Notes under the pieces: model-generated | Database searches by the model: none | Told to the model about the DNA's origin: nothing | The model's input: the letters and a program-made list of their open reading frames with translations, nothing else | Source: Desulfobotulus mexicanus | Lineage (GTDB): Bacteria; Desulfobacterota; Desulfobacteria; Desulfobacterales; ASO4-4 | Direction: 5' to 3' | Length of the DNA: 64,000 bases | NCBI RefSeq assembly: GCF_006175995.1 | Contig: NZ_VDMB01000013.1 | Span: 45,035 to 109,034, forward strand | Program-made: the position numbers and the translations under genes | In this document: one piece after another, positions 45,537 through 53,213 of the stretch | Layout: every line of letters begins with the position of its first letter | Numbering within the stretch: position 1 is the first letter of the stretch

Positions 45537-46985
45537 ATGGTTGATAGAGATTTGTTATCCATACAGGAAGCCCGTGCCCTTGTGCGCTGTGCCAGAAAGG
45601 CGCAGGAACATTATGCGCTGCTGGGGCAGGAGCGGGTGGACGCCATAGTAAAAGCCATTGCCGAAGCAGCAGCAAGCCATGCGGAATCACTGGCTGCACT
45701 GGCTGTGGAAGAGACGGGCTTTGGCCGGGTTCAGGATAAAAAGGCCAAGAATCTTCTTGCCAGTGAAAGGCTTTTTGATGCCATCAAAGACATGAAGACC
45801 GTTGGTGTTCTTAATGATGATAAGATCAGAAAGATTGTTGAGATTGCCACCCCCATGGGCGTGATTGCGGGGATTGTTCCTTCCACCAACCCTACATCCA
45901 CCACAATTTATAAATCCATTATTGCCCTTAAGTCCGGGAATGCCATTGTCTTTACGCCCCATCCCAGTGCGAAAAAGTGCATCGGCAAAACCGTGGAGAT
46001 TATCCGGAATGTACTGAAGGGCTGCGATGTGTCCGAAGATCTTGTCAGTGTCATGAATGTTCCTTCCATGGAGGGCAGTGCCGAGCTGATGAAGATTGTG
46101 GATCTGATTCTGGCCACTGGTGGTCCCGGTATGGTGAAGGCTGCCTACAGCTCCGGAACCCCCGCCCTTGGTGTTGGTGCCGGTAACGTGCCTGCCTTTA
46201 TCGAAAGAAGCGCCAATGTTGAAGAGGCCGTAGCAAAAATATTTACCAGCAAAACCTTTGATAACGGTACTGTCTGTGCTTCGGAACAGGCCATTGTCAC
46301 CGAGGCTGTGATAGCGGATCAGGTGAAGGCTGCACTCATTGCCCAGGGAGCCTATTTCCTTGAAGGAGAAAAACTGGAAAAGGTAAAAAGGGTCATGGAG
46401 CGGGCCGATGGCAGCATGAACCCGGATATCGTGGGCAGGGATGCGGGTTATATTGCAGGTATTGCAGGCATTGAGGTGCCATATGGTACGCGTCTTCTGG
46501 TTTCTGACGAGAAGGGTATTGGGCCTAAACATCCCTTCTCAAAAGAAAAGCTTACGGCCCTTCTGGGTTTCTATGTGGTGAATGACTGGAAAGAAGCCTG
46601 CGAAGTCTGCCACGCCCTTCTCAAAAACGGTGGTATCGGCCATTCCCTGGCCATTCACTCCCAGAACGAAGACGTGATCCGGGAGTTTGGTATAAAAAAA
46701 CCCGTTTCCCGTATGCTGGTGAACACGCCTTCCACCCAGGGTGCCGTGGGAATTTCCACCAGCCTCTTTCCATCATTTACTCTGGGTTGCGGCACCGTGG
46801 GCGGCAGTGCCACTTCCGATAATGTGACCCCGCTGAACCTGATGAATATCCGTAGGGTGGCCTATGATCTTGGGAATATGAACTGCTGCCCGGCAGCATC
46901 TTCACAGGTGGCTCCTGTCACATCTTCCATTGATATCAATGCCGTAACGGCACTGATTATAGAGCAGCTGAAGAAAATGGCCTGA
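45537..46985 (+). CDS. cutF: CoA-acylating acetaldehyde dehydrogenase of the choline compartment
   Basis: This 482-residue enzyme turns acetaldehyde, CoA and NAD+ into acetyl-CoA and NADH inside the shell. The catalytic Cys247 stands in KTFDNGTVCASEQ, and PSTNPTSTTIYK and GVGAGNVPAFIE are the PduP/EutE-type cofactor motifs. A flexible linker leads to a C-terminal amphipathic helix (SIDINAVTALIIEQLKKMA), a typical encapsulation peptide. In PduP and EutE the peptide is N-terminal, so the C-terminal place is a GRM trait. The ATG at 45537 follows AAGGAG and overlaps the end of the previous gene's region. Confidence 0.93.
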   Translation: MVDRDLLSIQEARALVRCARKAQEHYALLGQERVDAIVKAIAEAAASHAESLAALAVEETGFGRVQDKKAKNLLASERLFDAIKDMKTVGVLNDDKIRKIVEIATPMGVIAGIVPSTNPTSTTIYKSIIALKSGNAIVFTPHPSAKKCIGKTVEIIRNVLKGCDVSEDLVSVMNVPSMEGSAELMKIVDLILATGGPGMVKAAYSSGTPALGVGAGNVPAFIERSANVEEAVAKIFTSKTFDNGTVCASEQAIVTEAVIADQVKAALIAQGAYFLEGEKLEKVKRVMERADGSMNPDIVGRDAGYIAGIAGIEVPYGTRLLVSDEKGIGPKHPFSKEKLTALLGFYVVNDWKEACEVCHALLKNGGIGHSLAIHSQNEDVIREFGIKKPVSRMLVNTPSTQGAVGISTSLFPSFTLGCGTVGGSATSDNVTPLNLMNIRRVAYDLGNMNCCPAASSQVAPVTSSIDINAVTALIIEQLKKMA

Positions 46986-47113
46986 AAACTTCCCGCGAAG
47001 GGAAAAGCCTTCCCGGCAGAGGAATCTGTGGGGGAGCCGGATGATTTAAAACTCAAATTGTAATCACTTAAAGAAACATTTTAAAAAAAAGAAAAAATAA
47101 AAAGGAGAAAGAC

Positions 47114-47398
47114 ATGTCCTCACAGAATGCATTGGGAATGATTGAGACCAAGGGCCTTGTTGGTGCAGTAGAAGCCGCTGATGCCATGGTAAAGGCTGCA
47201 AACGTAACCCTTATCGGACGTACCCAGGTGGGTGGCGGCCTTGTAACGGTCATGGTTCGTGGTGATGTGGGTGCGGTAAAGGCTGCAACGGATGCCGGTG
47301 CTGCCGCAGCCGACCGTGTGGGTGAATTGGTAAGTGTACACGTGATTCCCCGTCCCCACAGTGAAGTTGAAATGATTCTTCCTAAAATTGAGGGGTAA
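47114..47398 (+). CDS. Hexameric microcompartment shell protein (BMC-H), copy 1
   Basis: This 94-residue single BMC domain protein ([20 protein letters not shown] and [19 protein letters not shown]) is one of the main facet proteins that assemble into hexagonal sheets. It is nearly identical to the shell protein at 51594-51872, differing mainly at the two ends and near residues 32-45. A good ribosome site (AAAGGAGAAAG) precedes the ATG. The gap of about 130 bases ahead of it could hold a secondary promoter or processing site for high expression. Confidence 0.92.
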   Translation: MSSQNALGMIETKGLVGAVEAADAMVKAANVTLIGRTQVGGGLVTVMVRGDVGAVKAATDAGAAAADRVGELVSVHVIPRPHSEVEMILPKIEG

Positions 47399-47404
47399 AA
47401 AATC

Positions 47405-48154
47405 ATGAAAGTCATTACGGAATCCTTTCTGAGAGAAAGTTTCAGAAAAGAGATCCCAGAGACTTTCAAGGTGGAGGCGGGTCAGATTCTGACCCCCTCC
47501 GCTGCCCAGCTCCTTTCCGAAAAAGGAGTCAAGATCGTCAGGGATGGGGCTTATGTGGCCGGAGAAATCCCGGAACCCCCTGAATTACCTGCATCTGCAC
47601 CGGCTCCGAAATATGTGCTGGCAGGAGGTGGCGGCATGTTTGACACCAAGCCTGAACATATGACCCGGCTTTATGGCAACCGTCTGGTGCCCAAAGATCA
47701 CCCGAGAATTTTTTTCCGGGGAAGGCTGGACAGTATCCAGTCCATGATTCTTCTGGCCCAGAGCCGGATTCATGAAAAGGGGTTAAAAAAACTGGTGCAG
47801 GATCTGGGGGAAGTGCTGGATCTGGCAAGGGCCATCATGCGGGCGGAAGTGCTGGATGAGGTGCTTTGCGAACGGTCCCTGATGGGGCTGAGGGAAGGGG
47901 AACTGAGGGAGCAGTCCCATAATCCTGAAAAGTATTTTGGCACAAAACATCTTCTTGTCAGTTTTGATATGGGCTGGGTACTGCTGACCCTCAATGAGCT
48001 GAGGAGCAGCATACGTGAAGTGGAAGTGCTGGCGGTAAAGGCCTTCCGAAATGAATATGAGATTGAAAAACCGGAGATTATTCAGGCACTGAACCGAATG
48101 AGCAGTGCTGTGTATATTATGATGCTCAAGGAAAAATCCGGAAAATACAGATAA
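47405..48154 (+). CDS. eutT: EutT-like cobalamin adenosyltransferase homologue without the metal-site cysteines
   Basis: This 249-residue protein aligns with ethanolamine EutT. The N-terminal TPSAAQLLSEKGVKI module, LDSIQSMILLAQS, RAEVLDEVL and the C-terminal IIQALNRMSSAVYIMMLK all match. EutT proteins of enterobacteria carry a CCXXC-type metal site in the stretch after the first module. Here that region reads VLAGGGGMFDTKPEHMT, with no Cys. The locus has no B12-dependent enzyme, since CutC is a glycyl radical enzyme, so classical cofactor activation is doubtful. It may bind nucleotide or act as a structural part of the compartment. Gene order (six bases after a shell gene) ties it to the operon. 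Confidence 0.85.
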   Translation: MKVITESFLRESFRKEIPETFKVEAGQILTPSAAQLLSEKGVKIVRDGAYVAGEIPEPPELPASAPAPKYVLAGGGGMFDTKPEHMTRLYGNRLVPKDHPRIFFRGRLDSIQSMILLAQSRIHEKGLKKLVQDLGEVLDLARAIMRAEVLDEVLCERSLMGLREGELREQSHNPEKYFGTKHLLVSFDMGWVLLTLNELRSSIREVEVLAVKAFRNEYEIEKPEIIQALNRMSSAVYIMMLKEKSGKYR

Positions 48155-48167
48155 TATGGAGTGGGGC

Positions 48168-48863
48168 ATGAACGAGAAGGCCATGAACACAATCCTGGAA
48201 GAAATCATCCGAAAAGTGCTGGAAGAGCTGGGCGGTCAGGCATCGGCGATGCCTGCAGCATCTGCTGCATCTGACTCCCCGGATACAGGAGACGGCATTC
48301 CTGTGGAGCTTTCGGCCCGCCATGCCCATTTGAGCGAAAAGGATGCCATCACACTGTTTGGTGCTCCCCTTACCAGGGTCAGGGATCTTTCCCAGCCGGG
48401 GCAGTTTCTCTGTAAGGAGCGGGTGCGTCTCATCGGTCCCAGGGGCGTGATTGATAATGTGGCGGTTCTCGGACCTTCGAGGGACAGCTCGCAGGTGGAA
48501 GTTTCCATCACTGATGCCCGCAGCCTTGGGGTTGAAACCCCCGTGCGTCAGTCCGGTGATGTGGCCGGAACGCCCGGCATTATTCTGGCATCCCAGAACG
48601 GGGTTGTGGGTCTGGAAGAAGGGCTTATTGTGGCAGGCCGTCATATCCATATGGCTCCGGCGGATGCCGCACGTTTCGGTGTTTCAGATAGGGACAGGGT
48701 ATGTGTGCGCCTGAACAGCCAGCGTCCTGTTGTTTTTGAGGATGTTCTTGTCCGTGTGAATGAAAACTTCAGCCTTGCCATGCACATTGATCTGGATGAG
48801 GGTAATGGCTGTGGCTGGACTAAGGGTGTCATTGCAAAAATTGTCAGAGGAAAAGGGGAGTGA
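48168..48863 (+). CDS. pduL: PduL-type phosphotransacylase
   Basis: This enzyme converts acetyl-CoA and phosphate to acetyl-phosphate and CoA, recycling CoA inside the shell. PduL motifs VELSARHAHLSEKDAITLFG and GRHIHMAPADAARFGV provide the zinc-binding His residues, and VRLIGPRG lies between them. An N-terminal amphipathic helix (TILEEIIRKVLEEL) and an Ala/Ser-rich linker form an encapsulation peptide. The ATG at 48168 follows GGAG with six bases of spacing. The stop overlaps the eutJ start. No acetate kinase gene is seen in the locus, so acetyl-phosphate is probably used in the cytoplasm. Confidence 0.93.
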   Translation: MNEKAMNTILEEIIRKVLEELGGQASAMPAASAASDSPDTGDGIPVELSARHAHLSEKDAITLFGAPLTRVRDLSQPGQFLCKERVRLIGPRGVIDNVAVLGPSRDSSQVEVSITDARSLGVETPVRQSGDVAGTPGIILASQNGVVGLEEGLIVAGRHIHMAPADAARFGVSDRDRVCVRLNSQRPVVFEDVLVRVNENFSLAMHIDLDEGNGCGWTKGVIAKIVRGKGE

Positions 48864-49687
48864 TCGTGGACTTTACGGCCATAGATCAGAAAATCAGCGA
48901 CCTTGAGAACTGCATTGCCACAACGGTTCCCGTTACAGCGGACGAGCCCCTCCTTGTGGGAGTGGATCTGGGTACGGCCTATATTGTTGTGGTGGTGCTC
49001 AATGGCAGCAGGGAACCCCTTGCCTGTGCCATGGAGTTTGCTCAGGTGATAAAAGACGGCCTTGTGGTGGATTATATCGGAGCAACTCAGATAGTCCGCA
49101 GGCTTGTGGGGCAGCTGGAAGAAAGGCTGGGCCGTTCCCTTGAGAAGGCGGCCATTGCCGTGCCTCCGGGAACCGGAGAAAAGGACTGTAAAACCCATGG
49201 CTACGTTGTGGAGGGTGCAGGTCTGGAAGTGGTGACTGTGCTGGATGAGCCCACGGCGGCCAATGCAGTTCTTGGTGTCCGTAATGGGGTGATTGTGGAT
49301 ATAGGCGGCGGTACCACGGGTCTTTCGGTCATTGAGGACGGACAGGTGGTGTATGTGGCCGATGAGGCCACGGGCGGTACCCATCTTTCTCTGGTACTGG
49401 CTGGCAATTACAGGATTTCCTTTGAAGAGGCCGAGGAGCTGAAAAAAAACAGGGAGCGTCAGGGAGAAATTCTTTCCGTGGTGCGTCCGGTCATCCAGAA
49501 AATGGCTTCCATTGTGAAAAGACATATCGAAGGAAGGGATATTTCCGCCATCTACCTTGTGGGCGGAACCTGCTGTCTCAAAGATATGGAAAAGGTGATG
49601 GAAAAGGAAACGGGCATACCCGTGTACAAACCGGCTAACCCCTTTCTTGTCACGCCCATGGGCATTGCCATGAACTGCGGCGTTTAA
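48860..49687 (+). CDS. eutJ: EutJ-like Hsp70-fold chaperone/ATPase
   Basis: This 275-residue protein has the actin/Hsp70 ATPase fold: VGVDLGTAYIVV (phosphate 1), VIVDIGGGTTGLSV (phosphate 2) and VYLVGGTCCL (adenosine). EutJ is thought to help assemble or repair microcompartment enzymes. It lacks the Hsp70 substrate domain. It begins with GTG overlapping the pduL stop (GTGA), so it is coupled to it. Residues 1-28 are helical and charged and could bind the shell or cargo. It fits a role in cargo reactivation, though that remains unproven for this family. Confidence 0.9.
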   Translation: MIVDFTAIDQKISDLENCIATTVPVTADEPLLVGVDLGTAYIVVVVLNGSREPLACAMEFAQVIKDGLVVDYIGATQIVRRLVGQLEERLGRSLEKAAIAVPPGTGEKDCKTHGYVVEGAGLEVVTVLDEPTAANAVLGVRNGVIVDIGGGTTGLSVIEDGQVVYVADEATGGTHLSLVLAGNYRISFEEAEELKKNRERQGEILSVVRPVIQKMASIVKRHIEGRDISAIYLVGGTCCLKDMEKVMEKETGIPVYKPANPFLVTPMGIAMNCGV

Positions 49688-49697
49688 GGAGATTTCC

Positions 49698-50288
49698 ATG
49701 GATGTCAATGAGCTGGTACGGACCATTGCGGAGGAGGTTCTCAGGCAGCTTCAGCAGAAGACGGAAAAGCCCTGCGTTCTGGTACTGGCAGCAAGGGAAT
49801 CTTCCCTTATAGAAAACCTGAAAAATATCCTTGAAGGGGATGCTGATCTTGTTTTTTCAGGGGAAGATTATAAAGGCAGAGAACCTGTCCGCTGTATTCT
49901 GCCCTTTCTTTCCTGTGCCTCCATGGCGGATCTTGCAGCGGGCGGGGCTTCTTCCGGGACGGAGGCCGAGGTGCTTCGGCGGCTGCTGCAGGGACAGGAG
50001 ATAGAGGTTCTGGATTTTGAGTACAGGGTCTATGGGCAAAGTGCTCCTGCGCCGCTCTATGATCTTTATGAAGCCTATGAAAAGACACTGGCCTCTTACG
50101 GGCTAAGGGAGTTTATCCGGAAACAGCCGGATACTGTCAATTTTAAAAAAAGGCTTATTACGGAAAAGGATGTGATTCAGGCAAAGGAACAGGGGGCAGG
50201 GACAATCCTGATTCCCATGGATGCCAAGGTCACGCCCCTTGCCGGGCAGTCTGCCATTGATCTGGGTATTAAGATTCTGAAACGCTAA
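49698..50288 (+). CDS. Microcompartment-associated protein with N-terminal encapsulation-like helix
   Basis: This 196-residue protein starts with an amphipathic helix (DVNELVRTIAEEVLRQLQQK) like known encapsulation peptides. An alpha/beta domain follows (CVLVLAARESSLIENLKN) and then a long helical middle. The C-terminal part reads LITEKDVIQAKEQGAGTILIP and PLAGQSAIDLGIKI. It resembles the hypothetical family often found in ethanolamine-type operons (eut_hyp), and the start recalls flavodoxin-like folds. No catalytic motif is obvious. Its place between eutJ and eutN suggests an internal cargo or assembly factor. Confidence 0.72.
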   Translation: MDVNELVRTIAEEVLRQLQQKTEKPCVLVLAARESSLIENLKNILEGDADLVFSGEDYKGREPVRCILPFLSCASMADLAAGGASSGTEAEVLRRLLQGQEIEVLDFEYRVYGQSAPAPLYDLYEAYEKTLASYGLREFIRKQPDTVNFKKRLITEKDVIQAKEQGAGTILIPMDAKVTPLAGQSAIDLGIKILKR

Positions 50289-50303
50289 CGGGGCGGTGGT
50301 CGG

Positions 50304-50570
50304 ATGATAATAGCAGAAGTGATAGGAAATGTATGGGCCACACGCAAAGAGGATACCTTAAACGGGCTTAAGCTGATGGTTGTCCGGAGAATGGATGCGG
50401 GAGTTCCGGGGCTTCAGGAGAGTTTTGTGGCCGTGGACTGTGTGGGGGCTGGCATTGGTGAGCGGGTGCTGGTGGTGACGGGCAGTTCTGCAAGAAAGGC
50501 CCTGCATAATCAGGAATCTCCCGTGGATGCCACCATTGTGGGCATTATTGATGAAGTGGAAGTCCGTTAG
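50304..50570 (+). CDS. eutN: Pentameric vertex shell protein (EutN/CcmL family)
   Basis: This 88-residue protein has the BMC-P fold that caps the corners of the polyhedral shell: the start IIAEVIGNVWATRKEDTLNGL, then AVDCVGAGIGERVLVVTGSSAR, and the C-terminal VDATIVGIIDEVEV. It is the only vertex-type gene in the locus, and 12 copies of its pentamer close a regular shell. It lies about 15 bases after the preceding gene, whose stop overlaps its upstream purine-rich site. Confidence 0.93.
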   Translation: MIIAEVIGNVWATRKEDTLNGLKLMVVRRMDAGVPGLQESFVAVDCVGAGIGERVLVVTGSSARKALHNQESPVDATIVGIIDEVEVR

Positions 50571-50579
50571 GAGGTTTCG

Positions 50580-51128
50580 GTGGATACACTGGGTATCGTG
50601 GAAGTAAAAAGCATTGCCGCAGGCGTTGAGCTGGCCGATGGAATGATGAAGGCTGCGGATGTGGAGCTGATCCGTGCAGCTACCATCTGTTCAGGCCGGT
50701 ACATGATCTATGTGGCAGGTGAGCGCGATGCCGTGGCAAGTTCTGTAAAACTGGCCGAAGATTCAGGCCGGGCTCTGGCGGGGAGCTTTATCATTTCCAA
50801 TGTATCTGATCAGGTTCTGGCTGTACTGAAAAGGGGCGAGATGGCAGAAAAAGGTTCTGCCCTTGCTGTCATTGAGTGTCGGAATGTATCTTCCGGCGTG
50901 GCTGCGGCGGATATTTCCGTGAAACGATCTGCCGTTCGTCTGGTACGCATGGTAACAGGTCAGGGTATTAACGGAAAATCATATTTTGTACTGAGCGGAG
51001 ACCTGGCTTCCGTGGAGGAAGCCACAGAGGCTGCAAAGTCCGCACTGAAAAAAAACCTTGTCGAGGCCGTTGTCATCCCCAATCCGGACGCCTCGGTGCT
51101 TAAGGCGCTGACCAGCGTAATGAGGTAA
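50580..51128 (+). CDS. Tandem BMC shell protein with PduT-like Cys (BMC-T), copy 1
   Basis: This 182-residue protein has two BMC domains. In the first, ATICSGRYMIYVAG matches the PduT segment with a Cys that holds a [4Fe-4S] cluster in the trimer pore. The second domain (SALAVIECRNVSSGVAAADI) has no equivalent. I infer that this copy can conduct electrons across the shell or hold a cluster. Another PduT-like protein is encoded at 54635-55186. It starts with GTG after AGGAGG. The short gap to the following Cys-rich gene (about 4 bases) suggests that they work together. Confidence 0.85.
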   Translation: MDTLGIVEVKSIAAGVELADGMMKAADVELIRAATICSGRYMIYVAGERDAVASSVKLAEDSGRALAGSFIISNVSDQVLAVLKRGEMAEKGSALAVIECRNVSSGVAAADISVKRSAVRLVRMVTGQGINGKSYFVLSGDLASVEEATEAAKSALKKNLVEAVVIPNPDASVLKALTSVMR

Positions 51129-51132
51129 AAAA

Positions 51133-51540
51133 ATGGGAAAAACACTGGTAGGAATAAAAAATCTTGAAGAACACATCTGTAAGGATTCCTGCAAAATCTA
51201 TATTGATGGCAGCATCATACTGACACCCGGTGCAAAGGATGAGCTGAGAAGCCGCGGGATTACCATCGTTTATGGTCCAAAGCCCGAAGCTGCTGCAGCC
51301 TGCCCTCCGGGATGCACCTGTGAGGTGTGCAGTGCAAAGGCTAAAGGGGGATGTCCTGCTGGATGCACCTGCCCGGCCTGCATGGAAGCAGCCCTCAGAT
51401 CCGGTGCTGCGGGTCTTGAGAGCCTTATTCTGGGTATCGCCGGAATGCTGAAAACCCAGTATGGCATTAGTGATCCTGCCCAGCTTATGGCCATCAGCAG
51501 TAAGGTTGTAAAAACCATCAGGGATAATCTTCAGGACTGA
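51133..51540 (+). CDS. Cys-rich protein with duplicated CPxGCxC motif and EutT-like N-terminal module
   Basis: This 135-residue protein has three parts. The N-terminal part (about 10-48, DGSIILTPGAKDELRSRGI) resembles the first module of EutT (TPSAAQLLSEKGVKI). The middle carries two repeats, CPPGCTCEVC and CPAGCTCPAC, together eight Cys. The C-terminal helices (DPAQLMAISSKVVKTIRDNL) could dock to the shell or cargo. The Cys pattern looks suited to a metal or iron-sulfur cluster. I do not recognise a named family. It is coupled to the PduT-like shell gene just upstream and could pair with it in electron or metal traffic. Confidence 0.72.
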   Translation: MGKTLVGIKNLEEHICKDSCKIYIDGSIILTPGAKDELRSRGITIVYGPKPEAAAACPPGCTCEVCSAKAKGGCPAGCTCPACMEAALRSGAAGLESLILGIAGMLKTQYGISDPAQLMAISSKVVKTIRDNLQD

Positions 51541-51593
51541 ATGATTCAGTTCTCTGAATGTGAAAACAGAGCATAACAAGGGAGGGTATTATT

Positions 51594-51872
51594 ATGAATG
51601 CACTTGGAATGGTGGAAACCAAAGGTCTTGTGGGAGCCGTTGAAGCAGCCGATGCCATGGTAAAGGCGGCCAATGTGGTTCTGATTGGCCGTGAACAGGT
51701 GGGCAGTGGTCTTGTTACTGTTATGGTGCGGGGGGATGTGGGTGCCGTTAAAGCTGCAACGGATGCAGGAGCTGCCGCTGCAGACCGGGTCGGTGAGCTT
51801 GTGAGCGTGCATGTGATTCCCCGCCCCCACAGCGATGTGGAAAGGATTCTTCCCAAGGGCCCTGCTGTTTAG
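51594..51872 (+). CDS. Hexameric microcompartment shell protein (BMC-H), copy 2
   Basis: This 92-residue BMC-H protein is nearly identical to copy 1 at 47114 ([20 protein letters not shown]), with a different start and end. Two close copies of the main facet protein probably raise its amount or allow mixed sheets. A ribosome site (AAGGGAGG) precedes the ATG. A hairpin follows the stop. Confidence 0.92.
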   Translation: MNALGMVETKGLVGAVEAADAMVKAANVVLIGREQVGSGLVTVMVRGDVGAVKAATDAGAAAADRVGELVSVHVIPRPHSDVERILPKGPAV

Positions 51873-51920
51873 GGCAATTTCAGGAAGTTGAATGCAGGAG
51901 GGAATTTGATTCCTTATCCT

Positions 51921-51946
51921 GCCCCTTTCGCCCAGAGGGGGGCAAA
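51921..51946 (+). repeat. Short G/C hairpin between shell and alcohol dehydrogenase genes
   Basis: GCCCCTTTCGCCC and GAGGGGGGC pair into a stem about seven to eight bases long, followed by AAAAGAA instead of T residues. It is more likely an RNA-stability or processing element than a true terminator. A second small hairpin (CACCC and GGGTG) lies at about 51952-51969. Confidence 0.4.
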
Positions 51947-52020
51947 AGAACACCCATGTATTCGGGTGGATGGTGCAAAAAGCAGCCGAAGACAGGCCGG
52001 AGAACCGGGAGGTTTTAAGG

Positions 52021-53130
52021 GTGACACAGTTTAATGGAAGAACTAAAATCTGCTATGGATCCGATGCCATCGAGACCCTTGAGAAGCTGCCGTCAAAACG
52101 GGCTTTTATTGTCACAGACCCTTTTATGGTCAAGACCGGTTTTGCAGACAGAATTAAAAGCCATCTGGATCGGGCAGGGATCAGCCATCAGGTCTTTGAC
52201 GGGGTGGAGCCTGATCCTTCTTTGGAGACGGTGACCCGGGGAACCCTTCATCTCCTTCAGAGTCAGTCGGATCTGGTGATTGCTCTGGGTGGAGGCTCGG
52301 CCATTGATGCGGCCAAGGCCATTCTCTTTTTTGCCCATAAAGCCGGTCAGGAAAAGGAAAAGCCCATGCTGGTGGCCATTCCCACCACCAGTGGCACAGG
52401 CTCTGAGGTAACGGCCATTTCTGTGATCACGGACACGGCCAATGGCGTAAAAATTCCCCTGAATGATGAACTTCTCATTCCGGATATGGCCATTCTCGAT
52501 GCCCGTTTTACCCGCACCGTGCCGCCCGGTGTCACCGCTGTTACGGGAATGGATGTGCTGACCCATGCCATTGAAGCCTATACTTCACGTCAGTCCAGTG
52601 CATTCACCACCATTTATTCGGAATATGCCATCAAGTATGTGTTCCGCTATCTTTTCCGGGCCTATCAGTGCGGGGATGACATGGAAGCAAGGGAGATGAT
52701 GCTCCTTGCCTCCTGCATGGCGGGCATGGCCTTTAATAACAGCGGCCTTGGTATTACCCACAGCATGGCCCACAGTCTGGGCGGACTTTTCCATGTTCCC
52801 CATGGAAGAGCCAATGCGGTGCTGCTCCCCTATGTGATCCGGTTCAACAGTTTTGATGTGGGGGTACGGTACAGGGAAATTGCTGAAATGCTTGGACTGG
52901 CTGCCCATACGGTGGAAGAGGGTACCACCAGCCTCATATCGGCGGTACGCAGCATGAATGAATCCATGGGGATTCCCAACAGAATCAGGGATTTGAATAT
53001 AGAAGAACATCTGTTCCGGAAAAATCTGGACACCATGGCCTCCCATGCCATGGAAGATGCCTGCACAAAGGGGAATCCGAGACTGCCATCCCATGGAGAT
53101 ATCCGGGGTCTGCTGGAACAGGCCTGGTAA
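52021..53130 (+). CDS. cutO: Iron-containing alcohol dehydrogenase of the choline compartment
   Basis: This 369-residue group III (iron-type) alcohol dehydrogenase reduces acetaldehyde to ethanol with NADH, recycling NAD+ for CutF. The NAD-binding GGGSAIDAAKA and PTTSGTGSE motifs are present, as is the metal site: MDVLTHAIEAY, HSMAHSLGG and VPHGRAN. GTG at 52021 has GGGAGG eight bases upstream and is better supported than an ATG at 51970, which lacks a site. It resembles PduQ/EutG. No encapsulation helix is obvious at the termini. Confidence 0.92.
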   Translation: MTQFNGRTKICYGSDAIETLEKLPSKRAFIVTDPFMVKTGFADRIKSHLDRAGISHQVFDGVEPDPSLETVTRGTLHLLQSQSDLVIALGGGSAIDAAKAILFFAHKAGQEKEKPMLVAIPTTSGTGSEVTAISVITDTANGVKIPLNDELLIPDMAILDARFTRTVPPGVTAVTGMDVLTHAIEAYTSRQSSAFTTIYSEYAIKYVFRYLFRAYQCGDDMEAREMMLLASCMAGMAFNNSGLGITHSMAHSLGGLFHVPHGRANAVLLPYVIRFNSFDVGVRYREIAEMLGLAAHTVEEGTTSLISAVRSMNESMGIPNRIRDLNIEEHLFRKNLDTMASHAMEDACTKGNPRLPSHGDIRGLLEQAW

Positions 53131-53213
53131 GGGACAGGCGGTATTTTCTGCCGGAACCGGACTGCCTGTCAGATAAGAGAGGCTGGCCATTTAAACGGAC
53201 AGTGGGGACTGAA

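Noticed and set aside
47405..48154. EutT homologue taken as proof of ethanolamine/B12 metabolism
   Set aside because: No ethanolamine ammonia-lyase genes are present and the metal-site Cys residues are missing.
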